Positions 15,480-24,533 of a DNA stretch of 54,744 bases are shown piece after piece. The stretch comes from Pseudoalteromonas rubra (lineage in GTDB: Bacteria; Pseudomonadota; Gammaproteobacteria; Enterobacterales; Alteromonadaceae). The notes under the pieces are model-generated. The model was not told where the DNA came from, did not search any database, and was given only the letters and a program-made list of their open reading frames with translations. Both the position numbers and the translations under genes were made by a program. The stretch spans positions 1 to 54,744 of the forward strand of contig NZ_PNCJ01000001.1 in NCBI RefSeq assembly GCF_005887115.1. Reading direction: 5' to 3'. Position 1 is the stretch's first letter; each line of letters begins with the position of its first letter.

Positions 15480-15610
15480 AATTTATTTTTACCTTAAATA
15501 CAGACACAACAACCCTACATATGAGCAGGGTTAATCCATTTCAATCCAAATTTACAAATAAGCGGTGGTGGTAAAACCCATTATTTTAGATTTGGACTGA
15601 TTATTAAGAG

Positions 15611-15687
15611 TGGCAGGGGCGGCAGGACTCGAACCCGCAACCATCGGTTTTGGAGACCGCTGTTCTACCAATTGGAACTACGCCCCT
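15611..15687 (-). tRNA. trpT: tRNA-Trp (CCA anticodon)
   Basis: The minus strand folds as a 77-nt tRNA with acceptor AGGGGCG / CGCCCCT, discriminator G and encoded CCA. The anticodon loop reads CTCCAAA with CCA complementary to plus-strand TGG at 15651-15653, and the T-arm contains GGTTCGAGTCC. It heads the secE-nusG unit, a placement known from Vibrio and relatives. Confidence 0.95.
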
Positions 15688-15702
15688 GCAAAGTGGATGC
15701 CC

Positions 15703-15730
15703 ATTATACTGACGAACAAACTGAAAACAA
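15703..15730 (-). promoter_or_regulatory. Sigma70 promoter of tRNA-Trp
   Basis: A perfect TATAAT (15703-15708) lies 16 nt from TTGTTT (15725-15730) on the minus strand, with the tRNA 5' end 16 nt downstream of the -10 box. Confidence 0.7.
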
Positions 15731-15815
15731 GAGTAAAAGATGCGCAAAGCGGTATTTGTGCCAATTTCAGGCTGGTTCTGCTTCTACCGAGCGCTAAGAA
15801 CCCGAAATTTCCCAG

Positions 15816-16358
15816 CTAAAACAAGCGCAGCGGATCACCATAGAAGAAATCACAGAGCAGCCATATTTGTTCGAAAGGGTGTGTTTGGGGAACAGGTAAG
15901 TGTGGTAATTCTCTTTCGAAGTCGGCCCGGTGCCACATCGGGCTGGCATTTCGGATCAACAGCCAAACACGCTGAGAATGATAATGCTTGCCCGCCTTTT
16001 GTGTTAGTAAGCGACCAAGACCTGTATTCAGTCGCCGTGTACTCGGCGCCTGGGCCATCACTGCCAATTCACGTTGCATGGTCAGTGACAACGGGCGACC
16101 TAATACAGCCATAGCCTCCGTTTCGCTGGCATAAAGGTGCGCAACTTCAATATCGAGTTGTGACTCCCCCAGATAACAACTCACATCGGGTTTTGCTGGT
16201 TGATTGTGCCAGATGTGACGCATGGGCGTGTGAGTGAGGCGCTCATAGCTGCGCATAAATAGCTTGGCCGCACCATGCTCCAGCTGTTGTTTCTCTCGCT
16301 CACTCTCGCGTATCACTGCCTGGTCACGCTTCACCTTGCTCTCCGTTAGTCTGAACAA
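15816..16358 (-). CDS. Uncharacterised protein, possible PD-(D/E)XK nuclease-like fold
   Basis: I do not recognise this 180-residue protein. The N-terminus (1-40) is charged and helical (KRDQAVIRESEREKQQLE). The middle reads PDVSCYLG, then LDIEVAH (residues 57-73), followed by an Arg/Lys-rich helix with TGLGRLLTQKAGKHY (112-126) and a hydrophobic strand VWLLIRN (131-137). That order of Asp, acidic-hydrophobic-acidic strand, helix with Q-K and strand is reminiscent of PD-(D/E)XK nucleases, but the catalytic lysine is not in the usual place (IEVA). No signal peptide or membrane helix is seen. The start overlaps the last 13 nt of deoC, so it is probably the second gene of a deoC operon. Function unknown. 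Confidence 0.7.
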   Translation of the reverse strand: MFRLTESKVKRDQAVIRESEREKQQLEHGAAKLFMRSYERLTHTPMRHIWHNQPAKPDVSCYLGESQLDIEVAHLYASETEAMAVLGRPLSLTMQRELAVMAQAPSTRRLNTGLGRLLTQKAGKHYHSQRVWLLIRNASPMWHRADFERELPHLPVPQTHPFEQIWLLCDFFYGDPLRLF

Positions 16359-17092
16359 CTCAGCTGGTTATGCACATCTTGTAATAAACTCGATGCACCA
16401 AACCGGAAATGGTCTGCACACAACCAGTCATTACCCATGATATCGACTGCAACTTGTAAGTAATCATTTGCTTGCTCAACACTTTTAACGCCGCCAGCGG
16501 CTTTAAAGCCAACAGCCTTGCCCGAAACACGGATGCGTTCAAGCATGATTTTTGTCGCTTCTAACGTTGCATTCACCGGCACTTTGCCGGTACTGGTTTT
16601 AATAAAGTCAGCCCCGGCCAGAATGGCAACATCACTGGCCTGAGCGATTTGCTGTGCATTTTCCAGCACCCCTGATTCAATAATCACTTTAAGCTTTGCC
16701 TGTGCGCCACAGAGTTGCTTGCTTGAGCGCACATACTGCCAGGGCGTATCCGGGTCGCCTGCCTGGAGCTGCTGATAAGGCATGACCAAATCAATCTCAT
16801 CGGCTCCGGCCTGCAACGCCTCTTTAGTCTGTGTCAGCACTTGCTGCAGCGACTGCTTACCGCTGGGAAAATTTGTGACTGTGGCGACCTTCACCTGTGA
16901 CCAGCCTCGACGTGCCAGCTCCCTTTTACATAGCGCCACAAATTCCGGATACACACACACCGCAGCGGGTAATCCCAGTTCTGGTCGAATGCTGTCTAAC
17001 AACGCAATGATACTGGCTTCGTTATCCTGTTCGTTTAACGACGTCAGATCCATCAATCCAAGCACCTCGCGTGCGACGGCTTGCATTTTCAT
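16346..17092 (-). CDS. deoC: Deoxyribose-phosphate aldolase
   Basis: DeoC cleaves 2-deoxyribose-5-phosphate to glyceraldehyde-3-phosphate and acetaldehyde in deoxynucleoside catabolism. The ATG at 17092 (MKMQAVAREV) has AAAGGAAA upstream and gives 248 residues; an in-frame extension to 17140 is less likely. With that start the Schiff-base lysine is K165 (DFIKTSTGK), the proton-relay residues are D101 and K197 (GFKAAGGV), all conserved. The usual partners deoA, deoB and deoD are not next to it. It overlaps an unknown downstream gene by 13 nt. Confidence 0.95.
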   Translation of the reverse strand: MKMQAVAREVLGLMDLTSLNEQDNEASIIALLDSIRPELGLPAAVCVYPEFVALCKRELARRGWSQVKVATVTNFPSGKQSLQQVLTQTKEALQAGADEIDLVMPYQQLQAGDPDTPWQYVRSSKQLCGAQAKLKVIIESGVLENAQQIAQASDVAILAGADFIKTSTGKVPVNATLEATKIMLERIRVSGKAVGFKAAGGVKSVEQANDYLQVAVDIMGNDWLCADHFRFGASSLLQDVHNQLSCSD

Positions 17093-17536
17093 ATTAGTTT
17101 CCTTTTTACTGCCACAGTCCTGAGGACATGGCTGCATCATATGAGTCGGACTTCAACGTTAGCCGCTTGCCCCACTCGACCACAGGACATTTGTCCGCAC
17201 CATTACCGAACAAGTTCACTTGGCCACGCCCGCTTATCCAGCCAGCCGCTGGGGCTAAAGTTACGGCGTTGTTCAGTACCAGCAAGCACGCTTTGGGATA
17301 AATTGTCGAAATTATAACTCATAACCAATAGCTATAACTGTTATCAGACACATGTAACCACCCTAAACCCCTTGATATATATGAAGTAAGCCTATTTTAA
17401 AGTCTTTATATAACTTTTAGTTATAAAAACTGGGTTTAAGTTATTTTTTCCCTGCCAGTACGCGGGATATTCTGCCACTCTAGAAAAAGCCAGAGTTGGC
17501 TTATATCAAGTTTTACGATGTTTAAGGGGCAACAGC
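17093..17536. other. Intergenic region between deoC and cysG
   Basis: This 444-nt divergent region separates deoC (minus) from cysG (plus). The half next to deoC (17100-17310) is GC-balanced and open in two minus-strand frames. The half next to cysG (17311-17460) is AT-rich with small inverted repeats such as ATAACTGTTAT and ATAACTTTTAGTTAT. The promoters of both genes should be here, but I could not assign convincing -35/-10 pairs. No CysB site can be claimed by eye. Confidence 0.6.
17203..17322 (-). CDS. Possible small ORF (39 codons) upstream of deoC
   Basis: On the minus strand an ATG at 17322 opens a 39-residue frame (beginning MSYNFDNLSQSVLAG, ending RAWPSELVR). No clear ribosome binding site precedes it. 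A second overlapping frame stays open from about 17318 to 17110, reading for example NGADKCPVVEWGKR, without an ATG. The region could be a small gene, a frameshifted remnant, or chance. Weak evidence. Confidence 0.2.
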   Translation of the reverse strand: MSYNFDNLSQSVLAGTEQRRNFSPSGWLDKRAWPSELVR

Positions 17537-18958
17537 GTGCAGTACTTACCTATCTTTACCAAGCTAGACAACAAACCCGTGCTGGTCGTCGGCGGCGGTG
17601 AAGTTGCACTGAGAAAGATCCGCGCGCTGCTAAAAGCGCGCGCCGATGTAACTGTACTGGCTCCTGAATTCTGTGACGAACTCATGCAATTGTCTGAAGA
17701 AGGTGAGCTACATCTGAAGACAGCTTACTTTAGCGCCGACGCCGTTGACAGCATGGCGCTGGTTATTGCTGCCACCGACAACGATGACGTCAACGCACAG
17801 GTGCGCGATGCAGCGGATGCGCGCAATATTTTCGTCAATGTGGTTGATGACCAGCCAAAATGTAGCTTTATTTTTCCGTCTATCGTTGACCGCAACCCCA
17901 TTACCATTGCAATTTCCAGTGCCGGCACAGCGCCTGTATTGGCGCGCCGTTTAAGAGAAAAGCTCGAAACCCTGATCCCACAACATATTGGCCCGTTAGC
18001 TGAACTGGTTGGCGGATTCAGAGACAAGGTCAAAAGCCGTTTTAAGCATTTTGCGGATCGCCGTCAATTCTGGGAGCGGGTATTCGACTCACATGTTGTC
18101 AGTAAAGTACAAAGCGGAGACACACAAGGTGCGCAACAGCAGCTGCATGACATGCTGGACGACACCGCTGAGCCACAGGGCGAAGTCTATGTCGTCGGCG
18201 CAGGCCCGGGTGACCCGGAACTACTGACACTCAAAGCTCTGCAATTGATGCAACAAGCTGATGTTGTGGTGTATGACTACCTGGTGTCCGATGAAATTAT
18301 GGAACTGGTCAGACGCGATGCCGACCTTATCTGCGTCGGAAAACGCGCCGGACACCACAGTGTCAAACAAGAAGACACCAATCAGATGTTGGTTGAGCTG
18401 GCCCAGCAAGGTAAAAAGGTATGTCGTATTAAAGGCGGCGACCCCTTTATTTATGGCCGTGGTGGCGAAGAAGTGCAGGTCCTGGCTGCGGCCAACATCC
18501 GCTACCAGATAGTCCCTGGTATTACCGCCGCCGCGGGGTGCAGTGCCTATGCGGGTATACCGCTTACACACCGTGACCATGCTCAGGCTATTCAGTTTGT
18601 GACGGGGCACTGTAAAAAAGAAGGGCAGGAACTGGACTGGCAGTCGCTAGCCAAGCCCAACCAGACGTTGGCCATTTATATGGGGGTTATTAAATCTCCG
18701 CATATACAGGCCCAACTCCTGGCCCATGGCCGCAGTGAACACACACCAGTGGCCATCGTTGAAAATGGTACCCGCAAATCACAGCGTGTTGTGACCACTG
18801 AACTTGGTCAGCTGGCAGCGCAAATCGAAGCCAACAATATCCAGTCTCCGGCGCTGCTGATCATTGGCGAAGTCGCTGCACTGCATCAGGAGCTGGCCTG
18901 GTTTGGTAAAACAGAACAAATTGCAAGTTACGCTCAGCCGCTCGCTAAGATCGCCTGA
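17537..18958 (+). CDS. cysG: Siroheme synthase (bifunctional CysG)
   Basis: CysG makes siroheme, the cofactor of sulfite and nitrite reductases, from uroporphyrinogen III. The N-terminal half (1-150) is the dehydrogenase/ferrochelatase module with an NAD Rossmann motif VVGGGEVALRK (18-28) and the ISSAGTAPVLARRLREKLE helix. The C-terminal half (about 216-465) is the SAM-dependent uroporphyrinogen methyltransferase, with GAGPGDPELLTLKA, RIKGGDPFIYGRGGEE and VPGITAAAG. The 473 residues are slightly longer than the 457 of E. coli. The start codon is GTG. It heads the cys cluster 44 nt before cysD, which fits siroheme supply for sulfite reduction. Confidence 0.96.
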   Translation: MQYLPIFTKLDNKPVLVVGGGEVALRKIRALLKARADVTVLAPEFCDELMQLSEEGELHLKTAYFSADAVDSMALVIAATDNDDVNAQVRDAADARNIFVNVVDDQPKCSFIFPSIVDRNPITIAISSAGTAPVLARRLREKLETLIPQHIGPLAELVGGFRDKVKSRFKHFADRRQFWERVFDSHVVSKVQSGDTQGAQQQLHDMLDDTAEPQGEVYVVGAGPGDPELLTLKALQLMQQADVVVYDYLVSDEIMELVRRDADLICVGKRAGHHSVKQEDTNQMLVELAQQGKKVCRIKGGDPFIYGRGGEEVQVLAAANIRYQIVPGITAAAGCSAYAGIPLTHRDHAQAIQFVTGHCKKEGQELDWQSLAKPNQTLAIYMGVIKSPHIQAQLLAHGRSEHTPVAIVENGTRKSQRVVTTELGQLAAQIEANNIQSPALLIIGEVAALHQELAWFGKTEQIASYAQPLAKIA

Positions 18959-19002
18959 CACATGAACCACTTTATTTTTAGTATTTAAGTAGGACGACGA
19001 CA

Positions 19003-19902
19003 ATGGCTTTAACTCACCTTCAGCAACTTGAGGCTGAAAGTATAAAGATTATTCGCGAAGTCGCTGCTGAGTTTGAAAACCCAGTGATGCTTTACTCCAT
19101 AGGTAAAGACTCATCGGTACTCCTTCACTTAGCACGTAAAGCGTTTTTCCCGGCAAAGATCCCTTTCCCTCTGCTGCATGTAGACACGGACTGGAAATTC
19201 CGCGAGATGATTGAGTTTCGTGATCGTCTGGCCAAAGAGTACAACTTTGACCTGATTGTGCATAAAAACCCGGAAGGGTTAGCAATGGGCGTTGGCCCAT
19301 TCACCCACGGCTCAGCCAAGCACACTGATATCATGAAAACTCAGGGTCTTAAGCAGGCATTGAACAAGTACGGTTTTGACGCAGCCTTTGGTGGCGCACG
19401 CCGTGATGAAGAAAAGTCTCGTGCAAAAGAGCGTGTGTATTCATTCCGTGATAAACACCACCGCTGGGATCCAAAAAACCAGCGTCCTGAGCTGTGGAAT
19501 ACCTACAACGGTCAGGTCAATCCAGGCGAAAGTATTCGAGTATTCCCGCTATCAAACTGGACTGAGTTGGATATCTGGCAATATATCTACCAGGAGAACA
19601 TTGAGATAGTGCCGCTTTATCTGGCAGAAAAACGCCCGGTAGTTGAGCGCGATGGCACATTAATCATGGTCGACGACGAGCGTATGCCACTGGCGGAAGG
19701 GGAAGTGCCTGAAATGAAGTCGGTACGTTTCCGTACGCTGGGTTGTTACCCACTGACCGGTGCGGTTGAATCTGAGGCGAACACTCTGACCGGGATCATC
19801 GAAGAAATGTTGTTATCGACCTCTTCAGAGCGTGAAGGCCGGGTCATCGACCATGATTCATCCGGGTCAATGGAGAAGAAAAAACGTGAGGGGTATTTCT
19901 AA
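19003..19902 (+). CDS. cysD: Sulfate adenylyltransferase subunit 2
   Basis: CysD is the catalytic ATP sulfurylase subunit forming APS from sulfate and ATP. The 299 residues carry the N-type ATP-pyrophosphatase PP-loop ([15 protein letters not shown], about 32-46) and the conserved [15 protein letters not shown] segment (about 130-144). The C-terminus KKREGYF is typical. An AGGACGA ribosome binding site lies before the ATG. Its stop overlaps the cysN ATG by one base (TAATG), so the heterodimer subunits are coupled. Confidence 0.97.
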   Translation: MALTHLQQLEAESIKIIREVAAEFENPVMLYSIGKDSSVLLHLARKAFFPAKIPFPLLHVDTDWKFREMIEFRDRLAKEYNFDLIVHKNPEGLAMGVGPFTHGSAKHTDIMKTQGLKQALNKYGFDAAFGGARRDEEKSRAKERVYSFRDKHHRWDPKNQRPELWNTYNGQVNPGESIRVFPLSNWTELDIWQYIYQENIEIVPLYLAEKRPVVERDGTLIMVDDERMPLAEGEVPEMKSVRFRTLGCYPLTGAVESEANTLTGIIEEMLLSTSSEREGRVIDHDSSGSMEKKKREGYF

Positions 19903-21317
19903 TGTCTACCGCAAATGAAGTAAAAGAACTGGGGATTGAAACCTACTTGTCACGCCAACAGGACAAAAGCCTGTTGCGCATGATGACCTGCGGCAGTGTA
20001 GACGATGGTAAATCCACCCTGATCGGCCGTTTGCTGCACGACAGCCACCAAATCTATGAAGATCAGCTGGCAGCGCTGCACAAAGACAATGAAAAAGTCG
20101 GTAATGCCGGTGAAGAGCTGGATCTTGCGTTGCTGGTTGACGGTTTGCAGGCAGAGCGTGAGCAAGGTATCACCATCGACGTCGCATATCGCTATTTCTC
20201 AACGGCCAAGCGCAAGTTTATCATCGCGGACACACCTGGGCATGAGCAGTATACCCGTAACATGGTAACCGGCGCTTCAACCAGCGATCTGGCCATTATT
20301 CTGGTTGATGCCCGCTATGGTGTGCAGATCCAGACCAAGCGCCACAGTTTTATCTGTGATTCGCTGGGGATCAAACAATTCGTTGTGGCCATCAACAAAA
20401 TGGACATCGTTGACTTTGATGAAGCGGTGTTCGAAAAGATCAAGGCCGATTACCTGAAGTTTGCAGAGCAGCTGGACGTCAATGACATCAAGTTCGTGCC
20501 GATTTCGGCGTTGAAAGGCGACAACGTTGTTACTCGCTCCGAGCACACCCCTTACTACACAGATCAACCGCTGATGGCGCTGCTGGAAGATTCTCCGGCT
20601 GCTGAACCAAACAGTGCCTTTGAAGCCCGCTTCCCGGTGCAATACGTCGTTCGCCCCAACCTGGATTTTCGTGGTTTTCAGGGCACGTTGACGTCAGGTG
20701 CGCTAAGTGTGGGTCAGGCGGTTAAGATTCTACCTTCGGGTAAAACCAGTACCATCAAAGAGCTGGTAACCTTCGACGGCAACTTGGAACAAGCAGAAAC
20801 CGGTCAGGCACTGACCATCACTTTGAATGATGAAGTGGATGTCAGCCGTGGTGATGTGATTGTCCCGGCAGACTCATCGACTAAAGCAACCAACCTGATC
20901 CAGGCCAAGCTGGTATGGATGCACGAAGCGCCTCTGGTGCTGGGCAAAACGTACAACTTCAAGCTGGGCGCTAAGAGTACGGCTGCCATCGTGAAGCAGA
21001 TTGACCACACCATAGACGTCAACACGCTGGAACATGGCGAAGCCGAAAGCCTGCAGCTGAACGAGATTGCCATTGTTACGCTGGAACTGACAGAAACAAT
21101 CGCTGCCGACGTATATCGTGATAACCACGAAACCGGTGCCTTTATCCTGATTGACCGTCTGAGCAACCTGACCGTAGGTGCGGGTATGATTGATGTGATT
21201 CTGGATGAACAACTCAGCGAAAAGCAGCAGTTCAGCGAGTTTGAGCTGGAGCTCAATGCCCTGGTTCGCAAGCACTTCCCACACTGGCAAGCGCTTGATT
21301 TGAGCAAGCTGAAATAA
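19902..21317 (+). CDS. cysN: Sulfate adenylyltransferase subunit 1 (GTPase)
   Basis: CysN is the EF-Tu-like GTPase subunit whose GTP hydrolysis drives APS formation by CysD. The 471 residues contain G1 (CGSVDDGKSTLIGRLL, about 31-46), the ERGITID-type switch (EREQGITIDVAYRYF), G3 DTPGHEQY and G4 NKMD. It is the stand-alone form: there is no C-terminal APS kinase fusion, and cysC is a separate gene downstream. The sequence looks intact. Confidence 0.97.
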   Translation: MSTANEVKELGIETYLSRQQDKSLLRMMTCGSVDDGKSTLIGRLLHDSHQIYEDQLAALHKDNEKVGNAGEELDLALLVDGLQAEREQGITIDVAYRYFSTAKRKFIIADTPGHEQYTRNMVTGASTSDLAIILVDARYGVQIQTKRHSFICDSLGIKQFVVAINKMDIVDFDEAVFEKIKADYLKFAEQLDVNDIKFVPISALKGDNVVTRSEHTPYYTDQPLMALLEDSPAAEPNSAFEARFPVQYVVRPNLDFRGFQGTLTSGALSVGQAVKILPSGKTSTIKELVTFDGNLEQAETGQALTITLNDEVDVSRGDVIVPADSSTKATNLIQAKLVWMHEAPLVLGKTYNFKLGAKSTAAIVKQIDHTIDVNTLEHGEAESLQLNEIAIVTLELTETIAADVYRDNHETGAFILIDRLSNLTVGAGMIDVILDEQLSEKQQFSEFELELNALVRKHFPHWQALDLSKLK

Positions 21318-21347
21318 CGGCCTTATGCCTGTTAACGGGAGTTATCT

Positions 21348-23075
21348 ATGCTGCTAGAGCAGATCATCTTAACAGGCATCATGCTCGTGTTAGTCGCGTG
21401 TCTTTTTGGCACGCGGCTTAATCCGGCCTGGTTATTCGTTGGCGCAATCAGCAGCGCTTATCTGGCTGGGCTAATCGATCTGGAAACCATGCTGGTCAAT
21501 TACGCTAATCCGTCGTTGATCACTCTGGTTTTACTGATCCTTGTCTCTATTGCCATTGAAAAAACCACTCTGGTGCAATACCTTGCCCGCTCGCTGGCCA
21601 ATGGTTCGCTGGCGCGCTCGGTCATGAAACTGGGGTTATCCACGGCCTTTTTGTCGTCTTTTACCAACAATACCGCCGTGGTTGCGTCTTTGATCAGTAC
21701 CATTAAAGAAAGCAAAACCCACTCGCCTTCCAAGTTATTACTGCCACTGTCGTACACAGCGATTCTGGGCGGTACCCTGACCCTGATCGGCACCTCGACC
21801 AACTTAATCGTCAATGGCTTTGCGATTGAGGCTGGTATGGCACCGCTGGGCTTTTTTGATTTTACCCTGGTTGGCATTGGCGCACTGAGTGTGGGCCTGA
21901 TCACCATCATTCTGTTACTGAAGTTTTTGCCAGACCATGGCCGTAAGGAAGAAGAAGTAGTACCTTTCTATCTGGAAGGGAAAGTGACTGCGGGCTCCAA
22001 ACTGATAGGCCGCACAGTCGAGGAAAATGGCCTGCGCGATCTGCGCGATTTATTCCTGGCAGAAATCATTCGCGGCGAGCGCCGCATTTGCGCCGTGACC
22101 CCGCAACAGGAAATCCAGCAGGGTGATGTGCTGTTGTTTGTCGGCGATATCAAGTCTGTGCCTTTACTACGTCGTTTCGACGGATTACAGGTGGTACACG
22201 ACAAGCACGAAAAAGACGCTGAGCATTTGGTGGAAGTCGTGATCAGTCAGTCGTCCAAGTTTTTGGGCAAAACACTCAAAGAGATCCGCTTTCGCGAACA
22301 GTTTCATGCCGCGGTGATAGCCATTCGCAGAGGTCATGACCGTCTGCCTGGCGGCCTGGGTCAGGTCAAGCTGCAGGCAGGAGATTCTTTGATTCTCGCC
22401 CCTGGCGGTGACTTTTACCAGCTGCCCGACCTGAAACGCGAATTTGTTTATATCTCTGGCCTGGACCTGCAAACCCATTTAACACAGCCACAATCGAATA
22501 AAGTGATGGCTGCCTTTGTTGCCGTGCTCGGCTTGGGGATCTTCGATATTGTGCCTTTAGTCAAAGGCCTGATGGTATTATTACTTGGGCTAGTGCTGTT
22601 TGGCTCCGTCAAAGTCAGTGAAATGAAGCGTCGTTTTCCCATTGAATTGCTGGCCATAGTGGGCAGTGCCATTGGCTTAGCTAAGCTGATGATAGACACA
22701 GGGTTAGCCGGGCAGATTTCCGATGCGCTGTTTTATGTGCTAGGCGACTTCGGCCCGTATGGTGCCTTTATCGCCATTTTTGTGATGACGGTGGTGTTCA
22801 CTGAATTAATCACCAACAATGCGGCAGCCGCACTGTCATTCCCTGTCGCGTATGCATTGGCCATTGGCTTTGGCGTGAATCCACTGCCATTCGTAATGGC
22901 GGTGGCCTTTGGTGCATCGGCCAGTTTTATTTCACCTTTTGGCTATCAGACTAACCTGATGGTATACAGTGCAGGCAATTACCGGATCAAAGACTATGTG
23001 ACCGTGGGCCTGCCGCTTTCAATTATTTACTCGATCACTGTGCTGACGCTGATCCCCTTGGTTTTCCCGTTTTAG
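21348..23075 (+). CDS. SLC13/DASS-family permease with two TrkA-C domains
   Basis: This is an inner-membrane anion transporter of 575 residues. About five hydrophobic segments precede residue 200. Two RCK_C (TrkA-C) regulatory domains follow, at about 208-276 (GRTVEENGLRDLRDLFLAEI, GDVLLFVG) and 291-356 (GKTLKEIRFREQFHAAVIAI, GDSLILAPG). A second membrane half spans 385-575. Signature segments are SSFTNNTAVVASL, GTSTNLIVNGF and ELITNNAAAALSF. It lies between cysN and cysC with short gaps (30 and 12 nt), so sulfate is the inferred substrate. It probably serves instead of the CysTWA ABC transporter, which is absent here. Substrate is inferred from context only. Confidence 0.88.
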   Translation: MLLEQIILTGIMLVLVACLFGTRLNPAWLFVGAISSAYLAGLIDLETMLVNYANPSLITLVLLILVSIAIEKTTLVQYLARSLANGSLARSVMKLGLSTAFLSSFTNNTAVVASLISTIKESKTHSPSKLLLPLSYTAILGGTLTLIGTSTNLIVNGFAIEAGMAPLGFFDFTLVGIGALSVGLITIILLLKFLPDHGRKEEEVVPFYLEGKVTAGSKLIGRTVEENGLRDLRDLFLAEIIRGERRICAVTPQQEIQQGDVLLFVGDIKSVPLLRRFDGLQVVHDKHEKDAEHLVEVVISQSSKFLGKTLKEIRFREQFHAAVIAIRRGHDRLPGGLGQVKLQAGDSLILAPGGDFYQLPDLKREFVYISGLDLQTHLTQPQSNKVMAAFVAVLGLGIFDIVPLVKGLMVLLLGLVLFGSVKVSEMKRRFPIELLAIVGSAIGLAKLMIDTGLAGQISDALFYVLGDFGPYGAFIAIFVMTVVFTELITNNAAAALSFPVAYALAIGFGVNPLPFVMAVAFGASASFISPFGYQTNLMVYSAGNYRIKDYVTVGLPLSIIYSITVLTLIPLVFPF

Positions 23076-23087
23076 TGGATAGGAATT

Positions 23088-23687
23088 ATGGATACGAATA
23101 TTGTCTGGCATAACTATGCCGTGAATAAAACACATCGCAGCGAACAAAAGGGCCATCGTCCGGTTATTCTGTGGTTTACCGGCTACTCTGGCTCGGGCAA
23201 AAGCACCGTTGCCAATGCATTGGAAAGTGCTCTGCAACAGCTCGGCGCACACACATACCTGCTCGATGGCGACAATGTACGTCATGGGCTGTGCAAAGAT
23301 CTCGGATTCAGCGACGCAGATCGGGTTGAGAACATCCGCCGTGTGGGTGAACTGAGCAAACTCATGGTCGATGCGGGCCTGATCGTACTGACCGCCTTTA
23401 TCTCCCCGTTCCAGGCCGAACGCGATATGGTTCGCAACCTGGTTGAAGACGCCGAGTTTATTGAGGTTTATCTGGATACACCGCTGGAAGTGTGTGAACA
23501 GCGGGACCCGAAAGGCCTGTATAAAAAGGCCCGCGCCGGCGAGATCAAACACTTTACCGGCATAGACTCAGACTATGAACCACCTCAAAACCCGGAGATC
23601 CGCATTAATACCGGTGAAAATAGTCTGGACCAATCGGTGCAACAGCTGGTAGCGTATCTGCAACAGCGCGAGATAATTCATCTGTAG
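23088..23687 (+). CDS. cysC: Adenylyl-sulfate (APS) kinase
   Basis: CysC phosphorylates APS to PAPS. The 199 residues carry the P-loop [12 protein letters not shown] (about 30-41), the [17 protein letters not shown] substrate loop (about 58-74) and the [13 protein letters not shown] segment. Length and motifs match the monofunctional bacterial enzyme. It is preceded by TAGGAATT and lies 12 nt after the permease gene, inside the sulfate operon. Confidence 0.97.
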   Translation: MDTNIVWHNYAVNKTHRSEQKGHRPVILWFTGYSGSGKSTVANALESALQQLGAHTYLLDGDNVRHGLCKDLGFSDADRVENIRRVGELSKLMVDAGLIVLTAFISPFQAERDMVRNLVEDAEFIEVYLDTPLEVCEQRDPKGLYKKARAGEIKHFTGIDSDYEPPQNPEIRINTGENSLDQSVQQLVAYLQQREIIHL

Positions 23688-23702
23688 TACCAAGGAAATA
23701 CC

Positions 23703-24470
23703 ATGAACGACACCGACTTATTGGAGGAAATTGTTAATCTGGCCCGACGCGCCGGAGACAAGATCCTCACCATTTATGCCAAAGACTTTAACGTTGAATA
23801 TAAAGACGATAAAAGCCCGGTCACCGACGCCGACTTAGCCGCCAATGAGGTGATCACGGCAGGCCTGCAAACGCTGACTCCGGATTTGCCTATCCTCAGT
23901 GAGGAGAGCGCCGAGATCAGCTGGCAGGAACGCCAAACCTGGCAGCGCTACTGGCTGGTTGACCCCATCGACGGCACCAAAGAGTTTATAAAGAAAAACG
24001 GTGAGTTCACGGTCAACATCGCCCTGATTGAAAACGGTGAGCCGGTGATGGGCGTGGTCCATGCGCCCGCACTGAACGTCAGTTACTTCGCCGCCAATAG
24101 CATTGGCGCTTTCAAAGAATGTGGCGAGGCCCGTATCGAGCTGAAAGTCACCCGCAAAGACAATCAGGGCACCATTCAAGTGGTAGGCTCCCGCTCACAC
24201 CCTTCACCGGACTTGGCTGACTACCTCAAACAATTTGATGATGTGAACATGGTGCCAAAAGGCAGTTCACTGAAACTTTGTCTGGTTGCGGAAAGTGCTG
24301 CCGATGTGTATCCGCGCCTGGGCCCCACCAGTGAATGGGATACCGGCGCCGGACATGCCGTGGCGAAAATCGCCGGTGCAACTGTCACTCAGCTGGACGG
24401 CAGTCCCCTGCTGTACAACCAAAAAGAGTCATATCTGAACCCCTACTTTGTGGTTTCAAGACTCAACTGA
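23703..24470 (+). CDS. cysQ: 3'(2'),5'-bisphosphate nucleotidase
   Basis: CysQ removes PAP (and can act on PAPS), relieving the inhibition that PAP exerts in sulfate assimilation. The 255 residues show the Li-sensitive Mg-dependent phosphatase motifs: DDKSPVTDADLAAN (about 34-47), EES (about 65), the signature DPIDGTKEF (about 85-93) and WDTGAGHAV (about 212-220). It is the last gene of the operon before an intrinsic terminator. An AAGGAA ribosome binding site precedes the ATG. Confidence 0.96.
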   Translation: MNDTDLLEEIVNLARRAGDKILTIYAKDFNVEYKDDKSPVTDADLAANEVITAGLQTLTPDLPILSEESAEISWQERQTWQRYWLVDPIDGTKEFIKKNGEFTVNIALIENGEPVMGVVHAPALNVSYFAANSIGAFKECGEARIELKVTRKDNQGTIQVVGSRSHPSPDLADYLKQFDDVNMVPKGSSLKLCLVAESAADVYPRLGPTSEWDTGAGHAVAKIAGATVTQLDGSPLLYNQKESYLNPYFVVSRLN

Positions 24471-24476
24471 TCCTTG

Positions 24477-24503
24477 AGCCTTACCCGGTCGGGTAAGGCT
24501 TTT
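24477..24503 (+). terminator. Intrinsic terminator after cysQ
   Basis: AGCCTTACCC and GGGTAAGGCT form a perfect 10-bp stem with a 4-nt loop, followed by TTTCTCTT. It starts 7 nt after the cysQ stop and separates the cys operon from the cupin gene. Confidence 0.88.
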
Positions 24504-24533
24504 CTCTTATGCCCGTCACCATAAGGAAATGTT

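Noticed and set aside
17081..17317. 78-codon plus-strand frame between deoC and cysG
   Set aside because: It overlaps the deoC start and ribosome binding site in antisense and has no ribosome binding site or motif.
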